Shown: positions 42,844 through 51,789, counted from the stretch's first letter. The stretch: 64,000 bases of DNA from Fontivita pretiosa (GCF_050410795.1 NZ_CP191258.1:3906001-3970000); one strand, 5' to 3'. Made by a program: numbers and translations. The notes: a model not told the origin generated them from the letters alone.

Positions 42844-43949
42844 GGCGGGGGAACCGATGGCTCGTTGAGCAGCCGGATCGTGCCCTGCGCGACAGCACTG
42901 GCGTCGGCGCCGCATCGCAGCGTGTACTGCACGCTTCTCAGCCGATGTTCATATGCTGCGGGGTCCGCCACGCTGTAGGTCCCATAGATGTAGTGGCACA
43001 GATCCTGCCCGAAGGGCATCGACCAGCTCTGCCCGGAGTTGTTCGTGACGACCAGATCCGCATTGGGCGCGCTGGCCAGCAGCGCCTGGTACTGTACATC
43101 GCATGCATGGGCATCGCGTTGCCATTGAATCACCAGGCATGCTCCGTTGCCGGCGGGTCGCTCCGTGGCGCTGCTGAACAGGAATTCCTGCCACGTGTAG
43201 TTGCCGCCAAGGCTGTTTTCGTAGAGGGGCATTTCTTCAAGCACGACTCCGGGGAACGGACCGCCCGGACGCGGCGCGCGAATCTGTACACGAGCCTGTC
43301 CGCTGGCCGAGCCATGATTCCGCGCCCTCAGCTTCACCCGCGTAACTCGCCACTTGACCGCTCCTGCCGGCAGGCTCGGCCTGAAATACTGTCCCACCCA
43401 GTTGCTTGAATCGATCGCGAAATCGCCAAGGTAGAAGAGAGGCACGTTGTCCAGGCTGCTAAGCAGAATCTCCCCGCTCTCGCTGCAGGTCGTGGGAAGC
43501 TGCTGTGATCGACGATCGTAGACGAATTGCAGGACGCGCACGTCGGAGGCGATCGCAACGGCGGGGCGTGCGTTGATCGACCGCAACAGGGGATCTCCCG
43601 CCACGCCCGACCATGAGTAGCGGATTGTCTCCGGCGAGCCGTCGTTGTTTCGGTCCGCAACGACAAACTCGATGCTGGTCGCGCCTGTCACGCTGACGGA
43701 TGTGGCGTAAGCCAGATCTTCTCGAAGCTGATCGACGGCGCTGGCGGCGCGGAGGATCGTCGCCGCTGCGCCGTTGCGATCCGGACTGGCGCGTCCGGCC
43801 AGAAGCATCGCAGATTGAATGCCCAGCATGATCACCGCGACGATCACGACCGTCAGCACCACTTCGACGAGCGTGAAGCCTGCGGCAGGTCCGGGGCGAA
43901 GCGGCGAAGTTGGCGAAAAGTGCTGCGCTGCCATGTCGGGTGAAATCAC
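42840..43949 (-). CDS. GspJ/PilW-like pseudopilin
   Basis: 369 residues from a GTG at 43949 immediately after the upstream TGA; ATG 43934 is an alternative. The leader MAAQHFSPTSPLRPGPAAG ends in Gly. FTLVEVVLTVVIVAVIMLGIQ follows, giving a standard cleavage site. The C-terminal region is beta-rich and larger than in GspJ of model systems, with a Pro/Arg-rich strand pattern. The length and position after a GspH-like gene favour GspJ or PilW. It would be part of the tip complex that initiates pseudopilus assembly. Start codon overlap and tight spacing show one transcript. Confidence 0.78.
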   Translation of the reverse strand: MISPDMAAQHFSPTSPLRPGPAAGFTLVEVVLTVVIVAVIMLGIQSAMLLAGRASPDRNGAAATILRAASAVDQLREDLAYATSVSVTGATSIEFVVADRNNDGSPETIRYSWSGVAGDPLLRSINARPAVAIASDVRVLQFVYDRRSQQLPTTCSESGEILLSSLDNVPLFYLGDFAIDSSNWVGQYFRPSLPAGAVKWRVTRVKLRARNHGSASGQARVQIRAPRPGGPFPGVVLEEMPLYENSLGGNYTWQEFLFSSATERPAGNGACLVIQWQRDAHACDVQYQALLASAPNADLVVTNNSGQSWSMPFGQDLCHYIYGTYSVADPAAYEHRLRSVQYTLRCGADASAVAQGTIRLLNEPSVPPP

Positions 43950-44411
43950 TCAACGCACGGATGCGTTGCCGGTGTCGGCATCCACGCTGATCTGTCGCGT
44001 CACGTTGCCGCTGCGGACCACGATCGTGCCGGCGTTGTCCGGAACGCCGTAGCCGTTGAATGTCACCGATGTGGTGCCCGCGCCGCCGAAGCTGACCGTG
44101 CCCAGCGTGCTGTAGTAGGGCGCCGACGAGAGCGAAACGACATAATTCGCGGCCGGAGCATCCAGGCTGCTGCGACCGACCAGCCGATAGGTGCTGGTGG
44201 GCGGATCGAAGCTGACGGTGCGGCTTGCGCTGGCGGTGCGGGCGTCGGATTTCGCCAGCGCCAGGTCCGCCGCCACGCGCCGTGCCGCGGCCTCGACGCG
44301 GTAGCGACTGACCGCCACCGCATAGCGCGGCGCCGCCAGCGCGGCGATGATCGACACCAGCACCATCGCCAGAACCAGCTCCACCAGGCTGAATCCCTCG
44401 TCACGCGACAT
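43950..44411 (-). CDS. GspH/FimT-like pseudopilin
   Basis: About 153 residues. From the ATG at 44411 the leader is MSRDEG, then FSLVELVLAMVLVSIIAALA. The frame reaches 44468, but the chosen start gives the short leader typical of GspH/FimT. The 'AAPRYAVAVSRYRVEAAARRVAADLALAKSDA' segment is the characteristic GspH/FimT helix with conserved basic residues; a beta domain follows. It acts as a minor pseudopilin. A 9-bp perfect hairpin at 44456-44487 lies just upstream and separates it from the major pseudopilin gene. Confidence 0.82.
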   Translation of the reverse strand: MSRDEGFSLVELVLAMVLVSIIAALAAPRYAVAVSRYRVEAAARRVAADLALAKSDARTASASRTVSFDPPTSTYRLVGRSSLDAPAANYVVSLSSAPYYSTLGTVSFGGAGTTSVTFNGYGVPDNAGTIVVRSGNVTRQISVDADTGNASVR

Positions 44412-44455
44412 CGCTTGATCTGTCCGGGGCTTCAGAGTGTGTTCGGAAAGGCGAC

Positions 44456-44487
44456 CGCTCCCGGGCAATCCTGTTGCTCCGGGAGCG
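44456..44487 (-). terminator. Strong hairpin between the gspG-like and gspH-like genes
   Basis: CGCTCCCGG (44456-44464) and CCGGGAGCG (44479-44487), a perfect 9-bp stem with a 14-base loop, in the 130-bp gap. No T-run follows in the minus direction. It is best read as an attenuator or mRNA-processing site that lets the major pseudopilin be made in excess of the minor ones. Confidence 0.5.
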
Positions 44488-44540
44488 GCGATGATCCGAT
44501 CGCTGCGCCGGCGCCGCCGGCCCAGTGGCTAGAAATCGAT

Positions 44541-45071
44541 TCAATAGGCGTTGTACTGCTTGCCCGTGGCGTCCTTTTCGCTGTCGGCCAGATTCGCCTT
44601 GATCTCGCCGGTCGTGGGGTTGTAGAACCACCCGCCCGGAGAAGTGCCCGGCGTTCCGGTGGAGCCATCCACGATGGTCGTGCTGTTCTTGAACCCGTTT
44701 CCGCCCACAGGCAGCGGCGGAACCTTTCGCAAATACGGTCCGTAGATTGCGGTGGCGGTTTTGTTGGGCGAGGGCGTTCCGCTGGAGTCGGTGAACTGCG
44801 TGAGTTGCGCCTCGAATGTCGCCACCGCCGGATATGTCCCACCGTGCTCGGTGGCATACAGGTCGATGGCGCTGCGGAGGACTGCCAGGTTGCCCGACAG
44901 CGCCGAATCCGCCGCACCGGCTGATCCACGGCTCAGCCGCGGGATCGCGATCGCCGCGATGATCCCGATGATCACCACCACGATCACCAGCTCGATGAGG
45001 CTGAAGCCTCGCGGCGACGGCCCCCGCGTACGCGGCGCACGTCCATATCCACTGTTGCTGACTGCTCCCAT
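44541..45071 (-). CDS. GspG-like major pseudopilin
   Basis: About 176 residues. ATG 45071 is fixed by GGAGG eight bases upstream; the frame to 45176 is rejected. The leader MGAVSNSGYGRAPRTRGPSPRG ends in Gly, then FSLIELVIVVVIIGIIAAIAIP, the classical pilin helix. The LSRG region follows with alpha-1 and 'LYATEHGGTYPAVATFEAQL'. The C-terminus GGWFYNPTTGEIKANL fits the 'D.W...Y' end region of GspG/PilE-like pseudopilins. It is likely the most abundant subunit of the filament, consistent with its own RBS, a 157-bp upstream gap and the downstream hairpin. Confidence 0.88.
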   Translation of the reverse strand: MGAVSNSGYGRAPRTRGPSPRGFSLIELVIVVVIIGIIAAIAIPRLSRGSAGAADSALSGNLAVLRSAIDLYATEHGGTYPAVATFEAQLTQFTDSSGTPSPNKTATAIYGPYLRKVPPLPVGGNGFKNSTTIVDGSTGTPGTSPGGWFYNPTTGEIKANLADSEKDATGKQYNAY

Positions 45072-45173
45072 GAACAGACCTCCGTTCTCTTTGCTTGCCG
45101 GCAGTTGCGGCTCTTGGATCGCTTTCAACTGCACCTGCACATCCAGATCGGTCATCATCCGTAGGGACTTGAG

Positions 45174-45188
45174 CAATCGAATCGATTG
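45174..45188. repeat. 15-bp perfect palindrome upstream of the gspG-like gene
   Basis: CAATCGAATCGATTG: arms CAATCGA/TCGATTG around one A. It lies in the 157-bp gap between the PilP-like and GspG-like genes, a candidate regulator site or promoter-proximal element controlling the major pseudopilin. Confidence 0.45.
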
Positions 45189-45228
45189 CGCCGCCGCGGG
45201 GGCGCCTGCCAGCCGATAACCCGTCGTA

Positions 45229-45921
45229 TCACGGATTGGCCGACGCCAGCGCGCCGTCCTGGCGTTCGGCCAGGGTCAATGTCACCCGCTGCGACCCGGA
45301 AGCGAACGTGGCGGCGCGATGCTGCACCTGGATCAGCCGAAAGCCGTCCAGCATCTGCCCGAGTTGAATGATTCGCCCGCCGTCCAAAACCGCACAGGCA
45401 CGATCCCCGGACACCACCACGCCAATCAACCGATGCGTCCGGCGGAAGTTATCGGCCGGAGTGGGTCCGCTCTCCAAGGCAACCGATACCACCGGCTGCT
45501 GCAACTCCCAGGCGGTGCTGAAGGCAAAAGCGTCACGCGGCTGGCCGGGCAATTCATCCCCGAGCCCGCTCCAGACTTGCCGCAGGCGATCGGCTATCGA
45601 CCAGGCTGATTCAGAACTCGCCTGGGTACTGGGCGCAGGCGTACTGCCCCCCGCTGCAACCGGCGATGCGCTGCTCGCGGCGGCGGATGCACGCGACGCC
45701 ACCGTGTATTCGGACTTCGCTGGTTGGCCGATTGCCGCTGCCGTGGTCTGGCGCTGCGCGGCATCCTGCGCAGCATCCGAAGTGTAACCGACCACGAATC
45801 GATCAATCCCCAAAGCGCACAGTCCCAGAATCACCACAGCCAGCAGCACCTTCTGCTGCATGCTCGCCCTGAGGAAGATCCTGGACCAATTCCCGCCAGC
45901 ACCCTTGGTCGAAGCTTTCAT
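45229..45921 (-). CDS. PilP/GspC-like protein
   Basis: 230 residues. An N-terminal segment with one membrane helix (KVLLAVVILGLCALGIDRF) is followed by an Ala/Thr/Ser/Gln-rich linker. The C-terminal domain (about 160-230: HRLIGVVVSGDRACAVLDGG, RIIQLGQMLDGF, RLIQVQH) matches the compact beta-barrel of the GspC homology region / PilP, which docks on the secretin. It would link the inner-membrane platform to the outer-membrane secretin, whose gene is not in this window. The position after PilO-like supports it. Confidence 0.65.
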   Translation of the reverse strand: MKASTKGAGGNWSRIFLRASMQQKVLLAVVILGLCALGIDRFVVGYTSDAAQDAAQRQTTAAAIGQPAKSEYTVASRASAAASSASPVAAGGSTPAPSTQASSESAWSIADRLRQVWSGLGDELPGQPRDAFAFSTAWELQQPVVSVALESGPTPADNFRRTHRLIGVVVSGDRACAVLDGGRIIQLGQMLDGFRLIQVQHRAATFASGSQRVTLTLAERQDGALASANP

Positions 45922-45984
45922 GGCGAGTTTGATAGACGATACATCGCCGCCAAAAGCAAATCCGACCGCGAGATCAGCCGCCTG

Positions 45985-46668
45985 TTATTTGCCATCGGCA
46001 AGGGAACGGGACTGAGCGGGCGGCTGGGTGAACCACAGCAGGTCCAGGACATAACTGGCGCTGGTGTTGAAGTTGCGGTCCGCACCGGGGGCATCGCTTG
46101 TGCTGCCGTCGGGACCCGCTTCCGCGCGCAGTCCCGTTGCTGTGAGATCGAAGCTGACCACCGCCAGGTCCGGCATGTTTTGCCTCAGCCGGTGCAGGAA
46201 GATCTGGAAACTGCGGTAATCGCCGCGGCCGCTGACGCGGATGGGAACCAGGGCGTGTCGCTGTCCGCCCGCGGTGGCGGGGATGCCCCCCGCGTGCGCC
46301 AACACGCCAGACTCCAGCGCATCAATGGCCAGGCGGTTGGCGCCAGCCAGTTCAGTGAGCTGCGCCAGCCGCTGGTTCATTGCCGAGGGCGGCTGAAGCG
46401 CCAGCGACGCCTGTGATGCGGCGCGCTGCGCCCCCGCAAGCTGATCGCGCGTCAGTTGAACCGTCCGCTCCAGCTCGCGTGCTTTTGCCCTGGCCGATGC
46501 CAGCTCGATGGCCTGCAACCTGGCGTGTTCGTGATGCCGGATGGCCGGCTGAATCTGCAACAGGTACGCCCCCAGCGTCACCGTCGCCAGAAACGCCACG
46601 CCCGCCGCGTCCAGCTTCCAGGGCTTCCAATTGGCTGAGGCACGTCTTTCCGATTCGCTGCGGATCAT
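45985..46668 (-). CDS. PilO/GspM-like protein
   Basis: About 227 residues. ATG 46668 overlaps the stop of the PilMN-like gene (ATGA), so translation is coupled. The N-terminal membrane helix is near residues 22-40 (AAGVAFLATVTLGAYLLQIQPA). A long coiled coil follows (LQAIELASARAKARELERTV...). The C-terminal domain (about 140-190) includes PIRVSGRGDYRSFQIFLHRLRQ. That is the 'v.G.y..l..fl..l' pattern of PilO. PilO forms the inner-membrane alignment subcomplex with PilN and PilP. Confidence 0.82.
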   Translation of the reverse strand: MIRSESERRASANWKPWKLDAAGVAFLATVTLGAYLLQIQPAIRHHEHARLQAIELASARAKARELERTVQLTRDQLAGAQRAASQASLALQPPSAMNQRLAQLTELAGANRLAIDALESGVLAHAGGIPATAGGQRHALVPIRVSGRGDYRSFQIFLHRLRQNMPDLAVVSFDLTATGLRAEAGPDGSTSDAPGADRNFNTSASYVLDLLWFTQPPAQSRSLADGK

Positions 46669-48437
46669 GGCGCGGCTCCTTGTGCGGCGGTGGCGGTCGG
46701 GATGCGCGGCTTGCCGTTGTCGCTGCGGATCGTGCAGGTCAGCTCGAAGGCGACCGCGGTAGTATCCAGCAGCGGCTCGCGACCGGTGCGCAGCAATCGC
46801 ACGTCGTCGAACAGCCCGGTCTGCTGAAGCCGAAGCACGAACTGCGCCACGCCGGGCTGAGTGCGCCCGACCCCGCGGATCGCGATCGTCACGTCGCCGT
46901 TCGATGCATGCGCCCATCCGCCCGATGTGGCGCCAGAAATCGCCGAAGCGCCACTGAGCGCTGAAGCGCCGGCGCTCCCGGCCGCTTTGGTTTGAAGCTG
47001 CACCGCGCGCAGCGTCACATCCTGGCCAACCGTCCGGCCCAGCAACGCCAGCAGGATGCTCCAGTCCGGTTGATCGCTCAGGGCCAGGGCGGTCTGACGC
47101 AGCGTCTGGGCCTGGAGCAGTTGACGTTTCAGGTCCTTGAGCGTGCGTTCCAGATCAGCCACCCTCGTCTGAATGCGCGGCAGATCGCCCGTATCGCACG
47201 GATCCTTCAATCCATGTCGCCAGAGGGAGTGGACCGCGCCGCCGCTGCCCAGCACAAGTGTGGAGTAGATGGCGGCGGCGGTGATCCAGCGTCGCCGGCG
47301 TCGGCGGCGACAGACCGCCACCTTCCGCTGCATCGGGGTCAGGTCCACCGAGGCCGCGGCACTCATCGCATACAGCGCAAGGCCTGTCGCCATCGTCATC
47401 GCCGGGCTGTTGCCCGGTGCGGCGTCGGTGCATTCAACCAGGTCCTTGGGCGACAGGGGCTGCACCGGCAAACCCAGCCGGTTCTGAAGATACGCCACGA
47501 GTCCGGCGATCGTCGCGCCTCCGCCGCAGACCAGCAGCCGGCCCACCGACGTGTCGGCGTAACGATGCGCCACATAGCCGAAGGCCTGCTCCAGCTCGAC
47601 GATCATCTGTTCCAGATGCCGCTGCACCAGATCGCGCACTCGCGACGCCTGCGCCGGCGGGGCCAGCTCCGCCGCGGACGGGACGCTGATCCCGATCTGC
47701 TCCAGCACGTACTGCGCCTCGTCGTCGGCCAGGCTGAACTGGTCGGCCAGCCAGCGCACCAGCATCCCCGTGGCCGCGTCCGGCAATCGCCGCTGATAGA
47801 TGACACATTCGTCGCGCACCAGCACCAGAAGCACCGAGCCAAAGCCGATGTCCAGGATCGCGCTGACCGAGCCGGGCGTGTGCTCGGAGTGCAGCCGGCA
47901 CGCCCGCGCCAGTGCCATGGCCTGCGGATCGATCGCGACGACGCGGAAATCTTCCTGCTCGAACGGATCAAGCAATTCGTCCGCGCGGTCGTGCCGCAGC
48001 GCCACGGCCATGACCGAGGTGTTCGCGCCGGCTCCGCCGCGCGACGGGGCGGGCAGGTCCCACCAGGCCAGCTCGAATGCGTCGTCGTCGATTTTGGCGT
48101 TGCGCGCCAGCTCCGCACGGGCGATCTGGCCGATGGGTGCGCCGCTTTGGGGTGGGGGAACTTCCAGCACATCCGATAGAAGATGCCGCGCCGGCGCCGC
48201 CACCACCAGATCGTGGCCGACAAAGCCATGCCGCTCGAACACGTCGCGAAGGTTTCGCACGGTGTGCACGTCGAACGGATGGTTGGGCACCGGAAGCGGC
48301 AGCCTCGCCGCCGCGTGCACCCGCCAGCGCCCTTCACCGGCGGGCGCAAGCTGGACGGCCTTGACCGAATGCGAACCCAGGTCCACGCCGATCGGTCCGG
48401 GTGATCGGATACCCAGCATGCGGCGCATCAGATTCAT
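46665..48437 (-). CDS. PilM-PilN fusion (GspL-like architecture)
   Basis: 590 residues. Residues about 1-360 are a PilM-type actin-like cytoplasmic domain: GVDLGSHSVKAVQL near 17-30, LVVAAPARHLLSDVLEVPPP, LLVCGGGATIAGLVAYLQNR. Then comes a TM helix near 380-400 (WITAAAIYSTLVLGSGGAV), a coiled coil (RIQTRVADLERTLKDLKRQLL) and a periplasmic alpha/beta region, which is PilN-like. In most type IV pilus systems PilM and PilN are separate; GspL of type II secretion combines the two. This gene has exactly that fused layout. It connects the ATPase to the assembly platform. Coupled to the flanking genes by ATGA overlaps. Confidence 0.88.
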   Translation of the reverse strand: MNLMRRMLGIRSPGPIGVDLGSHSVKAVQLAPAGEGRWRVHAAARLPLPVPNHPFDVHTVRNLRDVFERHGFVGHDLVVAAPARHLLSDVLEVPPPQSGAPIGQIARAELARNAKIDDDAFELAWWDLPAPSRGGAGANTSVMAVALRHDRADELLDPFEQEDFRVVAIDPQAMALARACRLHSEHTPGSVSAILDIGFGSVLLVLVRDECVIYQRRLPDAATGMLVRWLADQFSLADDEAQYVLEQIGISVPSAAELAPPAQASRVRDLVQRHLEQMIVELEQAFGYVAHRYADTSVGRLLVCGGGATIAGLVAYLQNRLGLPVQPLSPKDLVECTDAAPGNSPAMTMATGLALYAMSAAASVDLTPMQRKVAVCRRRRRRRWITAAAIYSTLVLGSGGAVHSLWRHGLKDPCDTGDLPRIQTRVADLERTLKDLKRQLLQAQTLRQTALALSDQPDWSILLALLGRTVGQDVTLRAVQLQTKAAGSAGASALSGASAISGATSGGWAHASNGDVTIAIRGVGRTQPGVAQFVLRLQQTGLFDDVRLLRTGREPLLDTTAVAFELTCTIRSDNGKPRIPTATAAQGAAP

Positions 48438-49675
48438 CCGCCACCTCCACCGTGCGCCGCCGACACCAGATCGAACAGCGGCAGGAACATGCTCAAGGCG
48501 ATGAATCCGACGATCAGGCCCAGTGCGATCAGGATCGCCGGCTCGATCACGCTCGTGAGCGAGCGGACCACGACGTCGTTTTCCTCATCGAGAAAGTCGG
48601 CCATCTGGATCAGCGGCTGTGCGACCTGTCCTGTGGCTTCGCCGTTTCGCAGGGCTTCCTGAACGCAGGCGCTGATCAGATCCGAGCTGCCCAGCACGGC
48701 GCTGACCGGCTCGCCGCGGCCAACCGCCGCCTCGGCGCGCGACAGCAGCTCGGCGTAGTGGAGGTTGGCCGCCGACTGCCGCGTGAGCTGAAGCGCATCC
48801 ATCAGCGGGACCTTGCTGTCCAGCAGCGTGCCCAGCATTCTCGCGATCCGTGCGCTCATGATGCTCCGCGAAAGCCGGGCAAGCTTTGGAAGATGCAGCG
48901 GCAGCGTGTGCAGCGCGCGCCGGCCCGGCTCGGACTTGAGCCACAGACGCATCACCACGGTCAGGACGATCAGCCCGATTCCGCAGGCCCACCACCACTT
49001 CCAGAGCATCTGACTGGTCCACATGAGCATGCGCGTGGTTGGCGGCAGGGGGGAATCCAGCGATTCGAACAGGCCGGCGAATCGCGGCAGAACGAACAGG
49101 AGCATCACCACCAGCACGACCAGTCCCAGCCCGATCAGCACGCAGGGGTAGACCAGCGCTCCGACGATGGTATTGCGAAGATGCAACTGTTTGCGTGTGA
49201 GGCTGGCCAGGCGATCCAGCATCACCGGCAGGGTTCCGCTGGATTCACCGGCGGTGACAAGGCTGCGGCAGACATCGTCGAAATAGGCGGGCTGATGCCG
49301 CATCGCTTCGGACAGCGGCGAGCCTTCTTCGACCCGTTGGCGAAGCTGCGCCACGACCGCGCGCCACGCGGGCTGTTCACACTGCCGCTCAATCGCGCCC
49401 AGTGCCTGCACGACCGGCGTGCCGCTGCTCAGCAGAACCTGCATCTGCCGCGAGAACATCGCCAGATTCCGCAGCCGCTGGCCGGTGCCGGGCATCCTCG
49501 ATCCAGATGCACGAACCGTTCGATGGCTGCCTTCAGTGCCCTGTCCGGCCCGAATCTCGGTGGGATACAGCCCCTGGCGGCGAAGCTTCTCCCGCGCGTC
49601 GGCGATCGTGGCGGCCTCGATCGAGCCTGGCGCGGCGGCGCCTGATTTGTCATATGCCGTGTAGCTGAAGTTCAT
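48434..49675 (-). CDS. GspF/PilC-like inner-membrane platform protein
   Basis: 413 residues. The pattern is standard: an N-terminal beta/cytoplasmic part (FSYTAYDKSGAAAPGSIEA), two GspF repeats (LRNLAMFSRQMQVLLSSGTPVVQALGAIE...; ARIARMLGTLLDSKVPLMDALQLT...) and three TM segments (near 168-195, 220-240, 375-400). The family motifs LVTAGESSGTLP and RNGEATGQVAQPL match. It is the polytopic membrane platform that contacts the ATPase and converts ATP hydrolysis to pseudopilus extrusion. Coupled by ATGA overlaps to genes on both sides. Confidence 0.93.
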   Translation of the reverse strand: MNFSYTAYDKSGAAAPGSIEAATIADAREKLRRQGLYPTEIRAGQGTEGSHRTVRASGSRMPGTGQRLRNLAMFSRQMQVLLSSGTPVVQALGAIERQCEQPAWRAVVAQLRQRVEEGSPLSEAMRHQPAYFDDVCRSLVTAGESSGTLPVMLDRLASLTRKQLHLRNTIVGALVYPCVLIGLGLVVLVVMLLFVLPRFAGLFESLDSPLPPTTRMLMWTSQMLWKWWWACGIGLIVLTVVMRLWLKSEPGRRALHTLPLHLPKLARLSRSIMSARIARMLGTLLDSKVPLMDALQLTRQSAANLHYAELLSRAEAAVGRGEPVSAVLGSSDLISACVQEALRNGEATGQVAQPLIQMADFLDEENDVVVRSLTSVIEPAILIALGLIVGFIALSMFLPLFDLVSAAHGGGGG

Positions 49676-51435
49676 GCCGCCTGCGCCTCCGATGAACTGC
49701 TCTGAGCCGGTTCCATTCGCTCCGCATCATCGCTGTGCGTGACGCGCAGGACCTCATCCAAACTGGTCTTTCCCTCCAGTGCCAGCAGAACCCCCTCGTC
49801 CCGCAGCGTCAGCACGCCACGCTTGCGCAGCAGTTCCCACATCTGGTGGGTCGGAGCCGCCTGATGGATCAGCCGGCGCAGCTCCGGCGTGACCTCCATG
49901 ACCTCATAGATTCCGATTCGCCCGCGGAACCCCGTATCATGGCACTGCATGCACCCGCTGCCTTTACGGAATGGCCGCCCGGATTTGTCGCTCAATCCCG
50001 CGTCGGCCAGTTCCTGCGGTGTCGGGAAGTACTTGGTGGCGCAGTTGGGACAGATGGTGCGCGCCAGTCGCTGCGCGACGACTCCGACAAGAGCGGCGGA
50101 CAGCAGGTACGGCTCGATGCCCATGTCCAGCAGTCGGGCGACAGTGCTGGGCGCGTCGTTGGTATGCAGTGTCGCCAGCACCAGATGTCCGGTCAGCGCC
50201 GCCTGCACCGCGACCCTGGCCGTCTCCTCGTCGCGGATCTCGCCGACCATGATCACGTCCGGGTCCTGTCGCAGGATGCTCCGCAGCGCCCGCGCGAAGG
50301 TCATGCCGATGTTCGCCTGCACCTGAATCTGATTCACCAGCTCGAGCTGATACTCGACCGGATCTTCGACGGTGAGGATGTTCAGCTCCGGGCTGCGAAG
50401 CAGGTCCAGGGCGCTGTACAGCGTAGTGGTCTTGCCGCTGCCGGTTGGTCCGGTCACCAGAAAAAGCCCGTGCGGACGCTCGAGCATGCGTTTGACGGTG
50501 GCCAGTGCCTCGGGGCGGAAACCCAGGTCTTCCATGCGCACGCGCAGGTTTTCCTTGTCCAGGATTCGCAGCACCAGCTTTTCGCCCAGCAGGGTCGGCA
50601 TCGAGCTGACGCGAAGGTCGATCTCGCGTCCCTCGGCGACGATCCGCACTCGCCCCTCCTGCGGAAGTCGCTTCTCGGCGATGTCCATCTTCCCGATCAC
50701 CTTCACTCGCGACACGATCGCCGCGTGCATGCCCATCGGCGGCTTCATCATGTCCCGCAGCACACCGTCGATCCGGTAGCGGATCCGCGTTCCCTTGCGG
50801 TCCGGCTCGATGTGGATGTCCGAGGCCTTGTCGCGCACCGCCGTCAACAGCATCACGTTCACGAGATTCACGATCGGCGAGCCGGCGACCAGCTTGTCAA
50901 GGTCGGCGATCGGGCCTTCGTCGATGGTCTCGCGATCGACAACCTCGACGTCGCTTTCGGCCAGGCTGGTCAGGAACGCGTCCACGTTCACGTTCCCGCC
51001 CTTGTACTTCTGGATGTACTCGCGGATGTTGCTGGCCAGCGCCAAAACCGGACGGATCCTGCATCCGGTGAGCTGCCGCAGACGGTCGATCTTCGGCAGG
51101 CTCTGCGGCTCGGCCATCGCGACCGTCAGCGTGTCGCGGACCTTGAACATCGGAATGGCGACCAGCCGCTGTGCCTCTTCCTCTCCGATCAGCTTGAACG
51201 TCGCCGGATCGATCAGACCATGTCGCAGCACGCATCCCTTGATCCCGATGTTCGCCGACAGCTCCTCGATCAGCCGCGTGGCGGGGATGATCCCCATCTC
51301 CACGAGAATCTCACCGAGCATCGCTCCGCTGCTTTTCTGCTGGGCCAGCGCGCGCGAAAGCTGCTCGCTCGAAAGCACCCCCTGTTCGAGCAGCGCATCG
51401 CCCAGGCGAGGTTTTTTCGGCGTGGCGGTCGCCAT
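49672..51435 (-). CDS. GspE/PilB-like secretion ATPase
   Basis: 587 residues. The N-terminal part (about 8-150) is two MshEN/GSPII_E_N-type units (LGDALLEQGVLSSEQL...). The ATPase has an N-terminal PAS-like region and Walker A GPTGSGKTT at 329-337. An Asp box VEDPVEYQL follows, then Walker B (ILRQDPDVIMVGEIRDEETA, Glu399), His box, and a four-Cys zinc site: C462, C465, C495, C498. This is the hexameric motor at the cytoplasmic face. It is the best conserved protein of the locus and marks it as an assembly machine. No PilT-type retraction ATPase gene was seen, which leans toward secretion or a non-retracting pilus. Confidence 0.95.
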   Translation of the reverse strand: MATATPKKPRLGDALLEQGVLSSEQLSRALAQQKSSGAMLGEILVEMGIIPATRLIEELSANIGIKGCVLRHGLIDPATFKLIGEEEAQRLVAIPMFKVRDTLTVAMAEPQSLPKIDRLRQLTGCRIRPVLALASNIREYIQKYKGGNVNVDAFLTSLAESDVEVVDRETIDEGPIADLDKLVAGSPIVNLVNVMLLTAVRDKASDIHIEPDRKGTRIRYRIDGVLRDMMKPPMGMHAAIVSRVKVIGKMDIAEKRLPQEGRVRIVAEGREIDLRVSSMPTLLGEKLVLRILDKENLRVRMEDLGFRPEALATVKRMLERPHGLFLVTGPTGSGKTTTLYSALDLLRSPELNILTVEDPVEYQLELVNQIQVQANIGMTFARALRSILRQDPDVIMVGEIRDEETARVAVQAALTGHLVLATLHTNDAPSTVARLLDMGIEPYLLSAALVGVVAQRLARTICPNCATKYFPTPQELADAGLSDKSGRPFRKGSGCMQCHDTGFRGRIGIYEVMEVTPELRRLIHQAAPTHQMWELLRKRGVLTLRDEGVLLALEGKTSLDEVLRVTHSDDAERMEPAQSSSSEAQAA

Positions 51436-51453
51436 GGTCGCCCCGCATCGTCA

Positions 51454-51789
51454 CTACAGGAAGCTGCGTATTCCCGCGTTCACGTCCTCAAAGTACTCAA
51501 ACGCATCGCTCCAGCCGGTCAGCTCCAGGACCTGGCGGACGGTGGCGGTGGGGGCGCACAGCTTCAGCGCACGTCCACTCTGGCCGAGTTCCTCGGTCAC
51601 ATCCACCAGCGCCTCGATGCCCCGGCTGTCCACGAACGGAATCGCCGCCGCATCGACCAGCACGCGTCCAAGGTTTCGGCGCACCAGATCCAGCGCGCGC
51701 GATTTGAACTGCTCGGCGTCGGCCTCGATCAGCGGCCCCACCGGCTTGAGCACCATCACCGCTCCCTGTGTCAGCTCGTGAATCTCCAT
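51454..51789 (-). CDS. STAS-domain protein, anti-sigma factor antagonist type
   Basis: About 111 residues from the ATG at 51789. A single STAS fold: MEIHELTQGAVMVLKPVGPL, then the loop FVDSRGIEALVDV with the phosphorylatable Ser55, the position used by SpoIIAA/RsbV. Partner-switching control by a Ser kinase or phosphatase is therefore likely. It is between the sensor kinase and the ATPase, 18 bp ahead of the latter, so it is part of the operon and may regulate it or its partner. No classical RsbW-type anti-sigma or sigma factor gene is near. Confidence 0.88.
   Translation of the reverse strand: MEIHELTQGAVMVLKPVGPLIEADAEQFKSRALDLVRRNLGRVLVDAAAIPFVDSRGIEALVDVTEELGQSGRALKLCAPTATVRQVLELTGWSDAFEYFEDVNAGIRSFL

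Noticed and set aside
51454..51789. A full sigma-factor partner-switch module at the STAS gene
   Set aside because: Only the STAS protein is present; no anti-sigma kinase or sigma factor gene was found in the window.
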